From: Micavibrio sp. UBA1850
Lineage (GTDB): Bacteria > Pseudomonadota > Alphaproteobacteria > Micavibrionales > Micavibrionaceae
Direction: 5' to 3'
Assembly: GCA_002338525.1 (NCBI GenBank)
Contig: DDIM01000020.1
Location: 7,964 to 71,963 of the forward strand
DNA: 64,000 nucleotides
Shown: one piece after another, positions 28,023 through 36,842 of the stretch
Position numbering within the stretch: the stretch's first letter is position 1
Layout of the letters: every line of letters starts with the position of its first letter
The notes under the pieces: generated by a model
Databases searched by the model: none
Told to the model about the DNA's origin: nothing
Seen by the model: only the letters and a program-made list of their open reading frames with translations
Position numbers and translations under genes: made by a program

Positions 28023-28478
28023 TTATTGTGGCTCAGACAAAAGCGCGACTTTACTAAATCCCGCTTTATTAATAGAGGCGATAAGTCCCATAATTTGCCC
28101 ATATTCAATGCCTTGGTCTCCACGTACAAATATCTTTTGCTCTGTTGTGTTCTCGCCTGCAACGGCCTTTAAGAGTGCCGGTAATTTTTTGCTGCCGACT
28201 GGTGTTTCTCCAACATATATAGAGCCATCTTTTTTAATGGAAACCTCAATTGGTTTGTTATTATTTTCGGCTAATGCAGGGGCATCAGCATTAGGAAGGT
28301 CAACTTCAACGCCTGCGGTCAACAAGGGGGCTGTGACCATAAACACAATGAGAAGCACCAGCATAACATCTACAAAAGGTGTGACGTTTATATCTGACAT
28401 TTGACGGTATGAGCCGCCGCTTCGTCTTGATGATCTCCATCGTGCCGAACCGCTGCCCGAGTTAATTGAGGCACCCAT
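28023..28478 (-). CDS. tolR: Tol-Pal proton channel subunit TolR (ExbD family)
   Basis: Single-pass membrane protein that, with TolQ, forms the proton motor. The 151 aa contain the conserved entry MSDINVTPFVDVMLVLLIVFMVTAPL, with the channel Asp in FVDVML, followed by the periplasmic domain. ATG 28478 is preferred over the upstream TTG 28487; one base separates it from the tolQ stop, so translation is likely coupled. Confidence 0.95.
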   Translation of the reverse strand: MGASINSGSGSARWRSSRRSGGSYRQMSDINVTPFVDVMLVLLIVFMVTAPLLTAGVEVDLPNADAPALAENNNKPIEVSIKKDGSIYVGETPVGSKKLPALLKAVAGENTTEQKIFVRGDQGIEYGQIMGLIASINKAGFSKVALLSEPQ

Positions 28479-28479
28479 A

Positions 28480-29256
28480 TTATGCAACTCCCTTACGTGA
28501 TACAGGTTTTGCGCGAGAATCTCTTGATTCCAAATGGCGCGACAAAATGCTCATAAATTCTGAGGTAAACGCGTCCATACGGTCTGCATAACGATTGATT
28601 GATGTCGAAAAAACGTTAAATCCAATTACGGCAGGAATAGCAGCCACCAAGCCTAGCGCGGTTGCAAAAAGTGCCTCTGCCATACCGGGTGCCACAACAG
28701 CCAATGAAGTGTTGTTTGCACCTGCGATGGCGACAAAGCTGTTCATAATTCCCCAAACGGTCCCAAACAAACCTATGAAAGGTGCCGTTGAACCAACACT
28801 TGCTAAAAATGTCATGCCGCGTTCAAGATTAGTCATTTCACGCCCAATTGAAAGGCTCATCGCACGCTCGACGCGTTGCTGTAATCCTGCTTGCAACGGC
28901 TCGGTTGATGGTAGCCCAGATGTTGTTGCCGATTTCCATTCATCCATACCTGCAACAAATGTGTTTAGGAGTGGATCAGAAGAACTTTTTTTAACGCGCT
29001 CGTAGAGTTTGTCGAGTGGTTCGCCTGACCAAAATGCGTCTTCAAATCTTTGTGCTCGTCTATTTAGGTTTGTGAGTGTCATTTTTTTCCCAAAAATAAT
29101 GGTCCATGACCATATGGAGGCCAAAATCAGCATAGCCATGACGATTTTTACTATAATGTCGGCTTGCATAAACATACCAAGCATTGAAAAATCCATGTTA
29201 TGCGTGCCTTCAATAATTGTGTTTTGTACTGTAGAAACAGCCGTTGATGAATCCAT
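28480..29256 (-). CDS. tolQ: Tol-Pal proton channel subunit TolQ (MotA/ExbB family)
   Basis: Three-helix inner-membrane protein of the Tol-Pal motor. The 258-aa chain has the first helix at IVKIVMAMLILASIWSWTII and the diagnostic MTFLASVGSTAPFIGLFGTVWGIMNSF, followed by GMAEALFATALGLVAAIPAVIGFN. It heads tolQRAB on the minus strand, 41 nt after ybgC. The start ATG 29256 has AGGAGA upstream. Confidence 0.96.
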   Translation of the reverse strand: MDSSTAVSTVQNTIIEGTHNMDFSMLGMFMQADIIVKIVMAMLILASIWSWTIIFGKKMTLTNLNRRAQRFEDAFWSGEPLDKLYERVKKSSSDPLLNTFVAGMDEWKSATTSGLPSTEPLQAGLQQRVERAMSLSIGREMTNLERGMTFLASVGSTAPFIGLFGTVWGIMNSFVAIAGANNTSLAVVAPGMAEALFATALGLVAAIPAVIGFNVFSTSINRYADRMDAFTSEFMSILSRHLESRDSRAKPVSRKGVA

Positions 29257-29297
29257 CTAATGTTCTCCTTTACCAGATTGGAAGAATTTATTTCTTG

Positions 29298-29714
29298 TTA
29301 TTTACCTTGCTCATCTACGAGGTTGTCTTGCAAGGTGTTCCTTAACTTTTCAGGAATTTTTACAAGATTTCCCTCATGGCTGATGCAGGCAATCACGACG
29401 TTGATCCCGCATAACATGACATCACCCCTGTATAATTCCTGACGCATTATGAATGATGAGTTTTTAACCTTACTGACATGTGTGCGCATTTCTAAAAGAT
29501 CGTCGAGAAAAGCGGGCTTATGATAATCCGCTTCGATGTGTCTAACGACGAACAATGTGTCGAGTTCCTTTGCGATTTGAGAGTTTGTCCATCCGACTGT
29601 ACGTAAAAATTCTGTGCGCCCTCGTTCTGCAAAGCGGATGTGACTTGCATGGTATACAATTCCGCCAGCATCAGTGTCTTCATAATATACGCGAATAGGG
29701 TGTTTATGTATCAT
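29298..29714 (-). CDS. ybgC: Acyl-CoA thioesterase YbgC
   Basis: Hot-dog-fold thioesterase of the tol-pal cluster. The 138 aa begin with the signature VYYEDTDAGGIVYHASHIRFAERGRTEFLR, which contains the catalytic Asp. The start codon overlaps the end of ruvB by 4 nt, so ruvB, ybgC and tol genes probably share a transcript. In E. coli the protein acts on short acyl-CoA and associates with lipid synthesis enzymes. Confidence 0.95.
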   Translation of the reverse strand: MIHKHPIRVYYEDTDAGGIVYHASHIRFAERGRTEFLRTVGWTNSQIAKELDTLFVVRHIEADYHKPAFLDDLLEMRTHVSKVKNSSFIMRQELYRGDVMLCGINVVIACISHEGNLVKIPEKLRNTLQDNLVDEQGK

Positions 29715-30769
29715 GTAAAAAGCGTCTCTTGGTTTGTGTTTTTGTTGGGTGTTTTGTGAATGCCTAGAACTTTATAACCGAGCGCTGAGATACAACGGCC
29801 GCGCGGCGTTCTTTGTAATATACCTTTTTGAAGCAAGTATGGCTCAATAACATCTTCAATAACGTCACGTTGTTCAGATAAGGCTGCCGCGATTGTATCA
29901 ATGCCAACAGGCCCGCCGTCGTAGTTTTTGATGATACAGTTTAGATAGCGATGATCCATCCCGTCCAGCCCCATATTGTCAACATCAAGACGCTTGAGAG
30001 CGTTATCGGCGATCTCATCATTTATTATTTTTGAACCCTCACTGTCAGCGAAATCACGAACACGACGCGTGAGACGGCCTGCAATTCGTGGCGTGCCACG
30101 TGAACGACGCGCAATTTCAAACGCCCCTTCGTCGCTCATTTGACAGCCTAAAAGGCTTGCCGTGCGTTTCACAATTACACTCAGCTCATCAGGGGTATAA
30201 AACTCGAGGCGCAAGGGTATACCAAAACGGTCACGCAATGGGTTTGTTAATAGACCACTACGAGTTGTGGCGCCCACCAAAGTAAAGGGTGGCAGATCAA
30301 TTTGAACAGAGCGTGCAGCTGGTCCCTCGCCTATGATGAGATCCAGTTTGTTATCTTCCATTGCTGGATACAAAATCTCTTCTACGGCAGGGTTAAGACG
30401 ATGAATTTCGTCAATAAATAACACGTCGTTAGGTTGTAGGTTAGTCAGTATTGCCGCCAGATCACCTGATTTTGCAATTACAGGCCCTGATGTAGCGCGA
30501 AAACCAACACCTAGCTCTTTGGCAACAATTTGTGCAAGCGTTGTTTTACCAAGGCCTGGTGGACCAAAGAAAAGAACATGGTCCATTGCCTCTTCACGGG
30601 ATTTAGCGGCATTAATAAAGACGCGAAGGTTATCTTTCAATGGGTCTTGTCCGAAAAAGTCATCAAGTTTTAGAGGGCGCACTGAATGTTCGTCACCTTT
30701 TTCTTCACTACGAAGCGCACTATCAAGTTCTGCGTTTTTTAGGGCTGTGTCTAATGGCTCATGGCTCAT
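29711..30769 (-). CDS. ruvB: Holliday junction branch migration ATPase RuvB
   Basis: Hexameric AAA+ motor that drives branch migration with RuvA. The 352 aa show Walker A GPPGLGKTTLAQ, Walker B VLFIDEIHRL, the sensor region VGATTRSGLLTNPLRDRFG and the winged-helix C terminus YLLQKGILQRTPRGR. It overlaps ruvA and ybgC by 4 nt each. Confidence 0.98.
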   Translation of the reverse strand: MSHEPLDTALKNAELDSALRSEEKGDEHSVRPLKLDDFFGQDPLKDNLRVFINAAKSREEAMDHVLFFGPPGLGKTTLAQIVAKELGVGFRATSGPVIAKSGDLAAILTNLQPNDVLFIDEIHRLNPAVEEILYPAMEDNKLDLIIGEGPAARSVQIDLPPFTLVGATTRSGLLTNPLRDRFGIPLRLEFYTPDELSVIVKRTASLLGCQMSDEGAFEIARRSRGTPRIAGRLTRRVRDFADSEGSKIINDEIADNALKRLDVDNMGLDGMDHRYLNCIIKNYDGGPVGIDTIAAALSEQRDVIEDVIEPYLLQKGILQRTPRGRCISALGYKVLGIHKTPNKNTNQETLFT

Positions 30770-31428
30770 GCGCTTAACTCCTTAAGGGCAAGGCGAATAA
30801 GATCCTCTACGCCAAATTCATTATCATTTTCGGCCGCGGCCTTTACGCGCATGACAGCAGAAAAGGCATCGGCCTTTCCATACCCTAAATTTACAAGCGC
30901 AGAGACGGCATCATGATCTGCACTAGTGTTTTTCATAGCAGATGGTGGCGTATTTGATGCACTGGCCTGCTCAGATGTACTTGTGGGGGCTTGGGCTGAT
31001 GTAATAGACAATGCGCCAATATCCATGGCCGCGACCTTATCTTTCAATTCTGTCAAAATACGAGCGGCGAGTTTAGGGCCAACGCCATCGGCTTGGGTTA
31101 TAACGGCTTTATCTTGTGCCATAATCGCAATTTGAAGCTGCTCAGGTGTAATTGAGGCCAACATGGCAAGGCCCACTTTTGCGCCCACACCCTGTACGGA
31201 TGTCAAAAGGCGAAACCATGATTGCTCGACGGCATCAATAAAGCCGTATAGGTGAATGTGGTCTTCGCGTACATTTGTGTCTATGAGCAATGACGCAGGA
31301 GAGCCGGCCTCTCCCATCATGCGAAGTGTGCGCGCGCTAACAAACACTAGATACCCCACACCTTGTACATCAAGGAGAACATGCCCCTCGCCAAAGCTAT
31401 CTATAATACCTGATAATTTACCAATCAT
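30766..31428 (-). CDS. ruvA: Holliday junction protein RuvA
   Basis: Tetrameric DNA-junction binding protein. The 220 aa start MIGKLSGIID with an OB fold, then helix-hairpin-helix motifs (LTSVQGVGAKVGLAML and ADGVGPKLAARIL), an acidic/Ser-Ala linker longer than usual (about 145-170) and domain III (ALVNLGYGKADAFSAV) that contacts RuvB. ruvC lies 30 nt upstream. Confidence 0.97.
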   Translation of the reverse strand: MIGKLSGIIDSFGEGHVLLDVQGVGYLVFVSARTLRMMGEAGSPASLLIDTNVREDHIHLYGFIDAVEQSWFRLLTSVQGVGAKVGLAMLASITPEQLQIAIMAQDKAVITQADGVGPKLAARILTELKDKVAAMDIGALSITSAQAPTSTSEQASASNTPPSAMKNTSADHDAVSALVNLGYGKADAFSAVMRVKAAAENDNEFGVEDLIRLALKELSA

Positions 31429-31458
31429 ATTTTGTTTTCTCTTATATTCTTAAAGTGT

Positions 31459-31953
31459 TTACGATGCCCTTACGCTCATCGATTGAACTGCCCCGTGATG
31501 CGCATGTGTGATAGCAATAGCCAACGCATCGGCTTCATCGCTTTGCAACGTTCCTGACTTAGGCAAAAGGGTTTTGACCATAATATTCATTTGATCTTTT
31601 GTGGCGTGACCTGTGCCAACGATCGACTTTTTGATTAATGTTGCGGCGTATTCTGAAACGGGTATGCCTGCCCGCGCAGGTGCAAGAAGAGCAACCCCCC
31701 TTGCCTGACCAAGCTTAAGAGCTGATTTAGGGTTTTGGTTAACGAATGTTTCCTCGACAGCCGCACTATCTATTCCATGAGTGCCTATGATATGTGCAAG
31801 CTCGGCATCAATGAAGGCTAAGCGGTATGGATCAGTGTCTTTAGGCTTTGTTTGTATTGTGCCCGACGTAATATAGGTTAAGGCATTATTGTTATATTCA
31901 ATAATGCCCCATCCTGTTTTTTGTAAGCCGGGGTCTATACCTAGAATTCTCAT
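31459..31953 (-). CDS. ruvC: Holliday junction resolvase RuvC
   Basis: Dimeric endonuclease that cuts four-way junctions. The 164-aa protein starts RILGIDPGLQKTGWG (first catalytic Asp) and carries AAVEETFVNQNPKSALKLGQARG (second acid) and the final SDEADALAIAITHAHH acids. ATG 31953 is the family start; the longer frame to 32061 overlaps yebC and is not conserved sequence. Confidence 0.97.
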   Translation of the reverse strand: MRILGIDPGLQKTGWGIIEYNNNALTYITSGTIQTKPKDTDPYRLAFIDAELAHIIGTHGIDSAAVEETFVNQNPKSALKLGQARGVALLAPARAGIPVSEYAATLIKKSIVGTGHATKDQMNIMVKTLLPKSGTLQSDEADALAIAITHAHHGAVQSMSVRAS

Positions 31954-31990
31954 AAGTGTAATTCTAGCACGCCTTAGCGCATAGACAAGG

Positions 31991-32743
31991 CTATGATGAT
32001 AGCTTTTCCATGATTTCGTCAGACGCTTCGAAGTTTGTTGTAACAGTTTGCACATCGTCACTTTCTTCTAGGGCGTCAACCATCTTCAAAATGCTGCTGG
32101 CTTGGTCTTCGTTGACCTCAGCCATTACATTTGGTTGCCAAATAAGACCACTTTCTTCTGCTTCACCAAATTTTTCTGTCATAGCGTCTTGCACGCTGGC
32201 AAAATTATTTGGGTCACATGTGATAACGTGAACATGCTCGTCGCTTTCACAATTGTCTGCACCGGCTTCGACGGCGGCTTCAAACATTGTGTCGGCATCT
32301 GCTTTGTCGGCTGTGAAAACAACTTGCCCCACACGATCAAACATAAATGATACTGCGTTTGTCTCACCAAGGTTTCCGCCGTATTTAGAAAACCCAGAGC
32401 GCACTTCTGAAGCGGTTCTGTTTTTATTGTCTGTGAGCGTCTCAACAATTACGGCAACACCACCAACGCCATATCCTTCGTAGCGCATTTCTACGTAGTC
32501 AGTCCCGTCATCCGCTGTACCTGCGCCCGTTTTAATCGCACGATCGATACGGTCTTTAGGCATAGAGTTACTTTTTGCTGTTTGAACGGCAAGTCGGAGT
32601 CGTGGGTTTGAATCGATGTCATCCCCGCCCATCTTTGCGGCAACTTGAATTTCTTTTCCTAACCGCGAGAATAATTTAGCGCGTTTCTTATCTTGTGCGC
32701 CTTTACGGTGTTGAATATTTGCCCATTTACTATGTCCAGCCAT
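31991..32743 (-). CDS. yebC: YebC/PmpR family translation or transcription regulator
   Basis: Conserved protein of the TACO1/YebC family. Members have been described as transcription regulators and, more recently, as factors that help ribosomes through proline-rich stretches. The 250 aa start MAGHSKWANIQHRKGAQDKKR and include RLRLAVQTAKSNSMPKDRIDRAIK and YEGYGVGGVAVIVETLTDN. First gene of yebC-ruvC-ruvA-ruvB-ybgC-tolQRAB, a common alphaproteobacterial order. The 231-nt gap upstream (32744-32974) must hold its promoter and that of the divergent response regulator. Confidence 0.96.
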   Translation of the reverse strand: MAGHSKWANIQHRKGAQDKKRAKLFSRLGKEIQVAAKMGGDDIDSNPRLRLAVQTAKSNSMPKDRIDRAIKTGAGTADDGTDYVEMRYEGYGVGGVAVIVETLTDNKNRTASEVRSGFSKYGGNLGETNAVSFMFDRVGQVVFTADKADADTMFEAAVEAGADNCESDEHVHVITCDPNNFASVQDAMTEKFGEAEESGLIWQPNVMAEVNEDQASSILKMVDALEESDDVQTVTTNFEASDEIMEKLSS

Positions 32744-32974
32744 TTTCTTTTCCTTAAATCTGTTTCTTGTTTTATTAAAACAGTTTGCATTCTATGTGTG
32801 GTGTGAGATTATAAAACAGCTCTTGTTTTTACAAGAGCAATTTGGAGAAACTCACTTATTTCACCTGTTTACTGCGTACGTTTTTTGAAATAGATAAAAT
32901 TTGATTTATATTTAGCTTATAGTTAATGCATTCCGTGCTAGGCTTATATTAATCAAAAAAAATAAAAAGAAGTT

Positions 32975-33601
32975 ATGGCGTACAATTTTGAAGATGTAAA
33001 AATCCTGATCGTGGATGATAATTTCCCGATGCTGACATTGCTGAAAGCAATGCTTACGCGTTTTGGTGTTGGTACCATTCTCACGGCGTCGAATGGTGAT
33101 ATGGCCTTTAAATCATTCGTGCGTCACAATCCTGACATTGTTATATCTGATTGGATGATGGCGCCATCAAATGGTGTTGAGCTTGCGCAGATGATACGAG
33201 ATGATAAAGCCTCTCCCAACCCATACGTTCCCTTTATTCTTATGACAGGGTTTAGTGAAGAACACCGCGTAACGATGGCGCGTGATGTTGGGATTACAGA
33301 ATTTTTATTAAAACCGTTTAGCGCAATGGATTTATACAAACGTATAGTCACCATTATTGAGGCTCCGCGCCAGTTTGTTCGCTCTGAAGACTTCTTTGGG
33401 CCTGATCGTCGTCGTCGTGACTCTACTGATTTTAGAGGAGCGCGTAAACGTAAAGATGACCCAACGGGGCGCGTTACAGCAGATGATAGGCGCGACGCAG
33501 ACATACATATTCGTGAAGCCAAAAAAGAACAAGGCATTAAAAATAATGACTTTTTATTATTCGAAGACAGAATTGATAGCATAGACTTTAAAGATAGATA
33601 A
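32975..33601 (+). CDS. Response regulator, receiver domain with a short basic tail
   Basis: A 208-aa protein whose first 125 residues form a CheY-like receiver: acid pocket Asp14-Asp15, phosphoacceptor Asp59 in DIVISDWMMAPSNG, switch Thr91 (LMTGF) and Lys113 (LLKPF). The tail has no DNA-binding helix-turn-helix; it contains the basic FFGPDRRRRDS and RGARKRKDD segments and ends in a charged helix. It therefore probably signals through protein contacts. ATG 32975 follows AAGAAGTT. The next gene starts 1 nt after its stop, so a shared function is likely. No histidine kinase is nearby. Confidence 0.9.
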   Translation: MAYNFEDVKILIVDDNFPMLTLLKAMLTRFGVGTILTASNGDMAFKSFVRHNPDIVISDWMMAPSNGVELAQMIRDDKASPNPYVPFILMTGFSEEHRVTMARDVGITEFLLKPFSAMDLYKRIVTIIEAPRQFVRSEDFFGPDRRRRDSTDFRGARKRKDDPTGRVTADDRRDADIHIREAKKEQGIKNNDFLLFEDRIDSIDFKDR

Positions 33602-33602
33602 G

Positions 33603-34136
33603 ATGACAGACAAAAAAGACGAGCTCCCACAATTTTACCCTCCTAAACGTGCCCTAAAAAGCAAAGTGGGTCATGGAGGACTAAGTAAAGAAACGATTTC
33701 AAAGGCACAGCGTGTCATTGATTTGAACAAGGTTGACTTTTCAGAGGTTGCAAAACCGTACATGGTTTGCCTTGAAGATAGTGTGCAAAAGGCGCGCGCC
33801 GGACAATCTGACAATCATGAAAAGCTTATTGAGGGTGTCTTATTTCCTGCAATGCAGTTGAAAGCCAACGGCGATTTGTTTCATTATCCAATCATTACGG
33901 ACATTGCGAACAAGTTTTTATGGTTTTTAGAGCGTATCTATAAGCTTAACTCTCATGCGCTTGATATCGTTGAGGCGTTTGAGCGTTCTATAAACATGGT
34001 TTTTCAACAAAAGCTTAGCGGTAAGGTTACATCTGCTGGTAAGGTTATTTTAAATGAGCTAGATGCTGTTTGTACCCGTTACTTTGAAAAATATCCTGAA
34101 AACATTCATCCACGACTACTTAACAAGAAAAGCTAG
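33603..34136 (+). CDS. Helical protein of unknown function, paired with the response regulator
   Basis: A 177-aa, mostly alpha-helical, soluble protein with no signal peptide. It has a Pro/Lys-rich N terminus (FYPPKRALKSKVGHGG) and then predicted helices (ISKAQRVIDLNKV, NKFLWFLERIYKLNSHALDIVEAFERSINMVF). I recognise no family. Position 1 nt after the receiver gene suggests it is the receiver's partner or output. Its stop overlaps the convergent ymdB-like gene by 4 nt. Confidence 0.75.
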   Translation: MTDKKDELPQFYPPKRALKSKVGHGGLSKETISKAQRVIDLNKVDFSEVAKPYMVCLEDSVQKARAGQSDNHEKLIEGVLFPAMQLKANGDLFHYPIITDIANKFLWFLERIYKLNSHALDIVEAFERSINMVFQQKLSGKVTSAGKVILNELDAVCTRYFEKYPENIHPRLLNKKS

Positions 34137-34957
34137 TCCAAATAAGAATTTTGATTTTTGAGGAATGCGCCAAGTATCACAGGTTCGATGCTTAACGTTT
34201 TGCCTGTGCTATCATCTGTTTTGATAATTGTTCCGCATAATGTGCCCTTGCCTTTGGCTGGGGTCATTCTGTTTTTGCCTGGAATCTTACGAGTAAAGCG
34301 CAAAATTGGAATATCTTTTTCCATGCCTATAACACTATCATAACACCCCGTCATACCTGCATCAGTTTGAAAACCTGTTCCATTTTCAAGAATGTGACAG
34401 TCTGCCGTTGGAATATGTGTATGCGTCCCAACAACAGCACTTACGCGGCCGTCAAGATAATGGGCGAGTGCCATTTTTTCACTTGTTGCCTCTGCGTGAA
34501 TATCAACAAAGATTGCATTGATGTTGGCGCCTAATTGGTAGTTTTTTAAAATTTTGTCTGCTGTAGCGAATGGGCAATCTAAAGATTCTGGCATGTATAC
34601 GCGCCCCATTAGGTGCATGATTAGTATTTTTCGCCCATCGGGTAATGATTTAATGCATGCGCCCTGCCCTGGTGTTGTGTCTGGGTAGTTGGCCGCTCGC
34701 AATAGACTAGGGTCACGTGTAATGTACGAAAGAATTTCGCGCTGATCCCAAACATGATTACCTGTAGTTATACAGTCAGTACCAAGGTCGTAGTATTCTT
34801 TGCATATTTTTTCTGTGATACCAAAGCCGTTGGCTGAGTTATCTCCGTCTACAATGACGATGTCTGCCTTATGATGTGCTTTAATTTTTTCAAGATGGGC
34901 ATTTAGCATTTCTCTGCCTGCTTGCCCGGCAATATCACCAATAAATAAAATTTTCAT
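34133..34957 (-). CDS. YmdB-family metallophosphoesterase
   Basis: Predicted cyclic-nucleotide phosphodiesterase of the YmdB/TIGR00282 family. The 274-aa protein carries the metal sites MKILFIGDIAGQAGRE, VIVDGDNSANGFGIT, TGNHVWDQRE (Asn-His motif), FVDIHAEATSEK and GTHTHIPTAD. Family members hydrolyse 2',3'-cAMP in Bacillus. In alphaproteobacteria the gene is often near yebC and fau, as it is here, although other genes have been placed between. Confidence 0.92.
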   Translation of the reverse strand: MKILFIGDIAGQAGREMLNAHLEKIKAHHKADIVIVDGDNSANGFGITEKICKEYYDLGTDCITTGNHVWDQREILSYITRDPSLLRAANYPDTTPGQGACIKSLPDGRKILIMHLMGRVYMPESLDCPFATADKILKNYQLGANINAIFVDIHAEATSEKMALAHYLDGRVSAVVGTHTHIPTADCHILENGTGFQTDAGMTGCYDSVIGMEKDIPILRFTRKIPGKNRMTPAKGKGTLCGTIIKTDDSTGKTLSIEPVILGAFLKNQNSYLD

Positions 34958-34988
34958 GGAAATGTTTTAGCGTCTTTGCGAATAGATG

Positions 34989-35360
34989 TCACCGCTTTAA
35001 TGCCGCTTCTTTAATCGTTAATGTATTATCGCGACATTCTGTTACGACCCGCATTCTATCAAATCGGGATGAAACGTCTTTATATTGAGAGTTTTCGATG
35101 CTTTTCACGTGAGGGTCTTGCTCCCTCACAATTTCTTTATCGCTAAAATGCGAGAAAATTTGTTTTAAAATATCTTGTTGAATTTCGGGTTGGTCGACGG
35201 CTTGTTGTATAAGCATCATCATGAATTGTGATTGTGGCTCGATTGCTGTGTATTGCCCTTGGTCATCACATTCGAATTTTAGGTGTTTTGAGCATTGTAT
35301 AGTGTTTTCTACATGCTTTACAGCGCATTCAAATGCATCTTTTATATTGTTGTCAAACAA
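34989..35360 (-). CDS. Small soluble protein of unknown function
   Basis: A 123-aa protein without signal or membrane segment: a helical start (IKDAFECAVKHVENTI), a glutamine-rich middle (EPQSQFMMMLIQQAVDQPEIQQDILKQI) and a basic end. No family recognised. The only possible early start is TTG 35360, with no ATG or GTG until the Met run near residue 46. The best ribosome site (GGGAG, 35371-35375) is paired inside a hairpin ending on the start codon. Confidence 0.6.
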   Translation of the reverse strand: MFDNNIKDAFECAVKHVENTIQCSKHLKFECDDQGQYTAIEPQSQFMMMLIQQAVDQPEIQQDILKQIFSHFSDKEIVREQDPHVKSIENSQYKDVSSRFDRMRVVTECRDNTLTIKEAALKR

Positions 35361-35393
35361 ATATACTCTCCCAGTTGCTCTGAGAGAGTATAT
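35361..35393 (-). promoter_or_regulatory. Hairpin that masks the ribosome site of the 34989-35360 gene
   Basis: On the minus strand a perfect 10-bp stem (35393-35384 with 35370-35361) encloses a 13-nt loop and ends directly at the TTG start. The purine-rich GGGAGAG that would act as Shine-Dalgarno lies largely in the 3' arm. It is AU-rich and has no T run, so it looks more like a translation switch than a terminator. Confidence 0.5.
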
Positions 35394-35419
35394 TTTAAAC
35401 TTAATGTTATGTCAATTTA

Positions 35420-36784
35420 TTAAAAGAACATGAAATATGCGTATATTGTCGCAATGACGACAGTCGCAATCATAAGTGGGAACGCCATCAGCATAAACTT
35501 AACAAACGATATTGGCTGACCTGCACGTGAGGCGTAACTGGCAACCATAACGTTAGCACTAGCCCCAACGATAGATCCGTTACCACCTAGACATGCGCCA
35601 AGAGATAGTGCCCACCATATAGGTTCCAATTTATCGGCTCCACCAAATGTTGGGGCCATCGCATCAATCATAGGAATGATTGTTGCTACAAACGGAATAT
35701 TGTTGATGAAAGCAGAGAATATGGTCGATATCCACAAAATAGCCATACCAGTTGCAACCATGTTGCCTTCGGTAATGGCAAGCATTTCTTCTGCCATAAT
35801 TCCCAAGATGCCAGATGCTTCAACCCCTGTCACAATGATGAAGAGCCCCATAAAGAAGAAGATTGTATCCCATTCAACTTCTTTGAAGATGTGCTCAACG
35901 GCATGTGTTTGTTTTGGATTGCTAAGGATATAGGTTTTACCGCGTTTGCGTTTAAACATATCAAGAAGCATAAGTAGTGATGCACCACCTAATGCCACTG
36001 TACCTGGTTCGTAACCGTGTCCATGCCCTACGATAAAGCCGAAAAGGACAAGTGCAAGCACAAATAATGATTTGAATAGGAGTTGTTTATCTACAAGTGC
36101 TTCGTATGGGTTATAGCGCAACAAATGAGCACGGGCACGTTTTGATGTAGTCATTTTACGTCCCCATAACACATCAAAAAAGATAAGAAGGAAAACCATA
36201 ATGATAAATGCAGGCGGCCCAACATTCACAACGAAATCCATAAAGCTAAAGCCCACGTGTGAGCCAATAAGAATGTTTGGCGGGTCACCAATCAATGTTG
36301 CTGTTCCACCAACGTTAGAGGCGAAAATTTGTGCAAACAAGAATGGGTACGGGTTTTGTTTAAGCTGCTCTGTTAAAAGAAGCGTAATTGGTACAATAAG
36401 CATAACGGTTGTTACGTTATCAAGAAGCGCTGAAAAGACAGCCGTGATAATTGATAACACCGCCAGCAAGGCTCTTGGATTGGCCTTAACCGATTTAGCC
36501 GCTAGAATTGCGATAAATTGGAAAAAACCAGAGTTTTTCATTATTCCAACTATAATCATCATACCGATCAGTAGGAAGATTGTGTTGAAGTCAATGCCAT
36601 CAATGGCTTGGTGCTGGGAGATCACCCCCAAGAAGATCATTGCCGAGGCACCAATGAGTGCTGTGATGGCTTGATTTAATCGCTCGGTAATAATAAGTGC
36701 ATATACGGCTGCCAATACGGCGCAGGACGCGACTATTGGATCAATACCAAATATTACATGTGATGTTAGATGTTCTGTTACCAT
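35420..36784 (-). CDS. Na+/H+ antiporter, ArsB/NhaD superfamily
   Basis: Inner-membrane transporter of 454 aa with about 11-12 helices. The paired intramembrane motifs are clear: SALLDNVTTVMLIVPI with NVGGTATLIGDPPNILIG in the first half and SAFINNIPFVATIIPM with GACLGGNGSIVGASANVM in the second. This pattern is that of NhaD-type sodium/proton exchangers and the P-protein/ArsB group; Na+/H+ exchange is the likeliest role. A CBS-domain gene lies 58 nt upstream on the same strand and may sense energy or ionic state for it. Confidence 0.88.
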   Translation of the reverse strand: MVTEHLTSHVIFGIDPIVASCAVLAAVYALIITERLNQAITALIGASAMIFLGVISQHQAIDGIDFNTIFLLIGMMIIVGIMKNSGFFQFIAILAAKSVKANPRALLAVLSIITAVFSALLDNVTTVMLIVPITLLLTEQLKQNPYPFLFAQIFASNVGGTATLIGDPPNILIGSHVGFSFMDFVVNVGPPAFIIMVFLLIFFDVLWGRKMTTSKRARAHLLRYNPYEALVDKQLLFKSLFVLALVLFGFIVGHGHGYEPGTVALGGASLLMLLDMFKRKRGKTYILSNPKQTHAVEHIFKEVEWDTIFFFMGLFIIVTGVEASGILGIMAEEMLAITEGNMVATGMAILWISTIFSAFINNIPFVATIIPMIDAMAPTFGGADKLEPIWWALSLGACLGGNGSIVGASANVMVASYASRAGQPISFVKFMLMAFPLMIATVVIATIYAYFMFF

Positions 36785-36842
36785 TTTTTTGAATACTCAT
36801 ACCTGTACGCATAAAAGATCAATGAATTTAATATTCAAAATC

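Noticed and set aside
31954..32061. N-terminal extension of RuvC
   Set aside because: The extra 36 residues are the end of yebC read in another frame; the family starts at MRILGIDPG.
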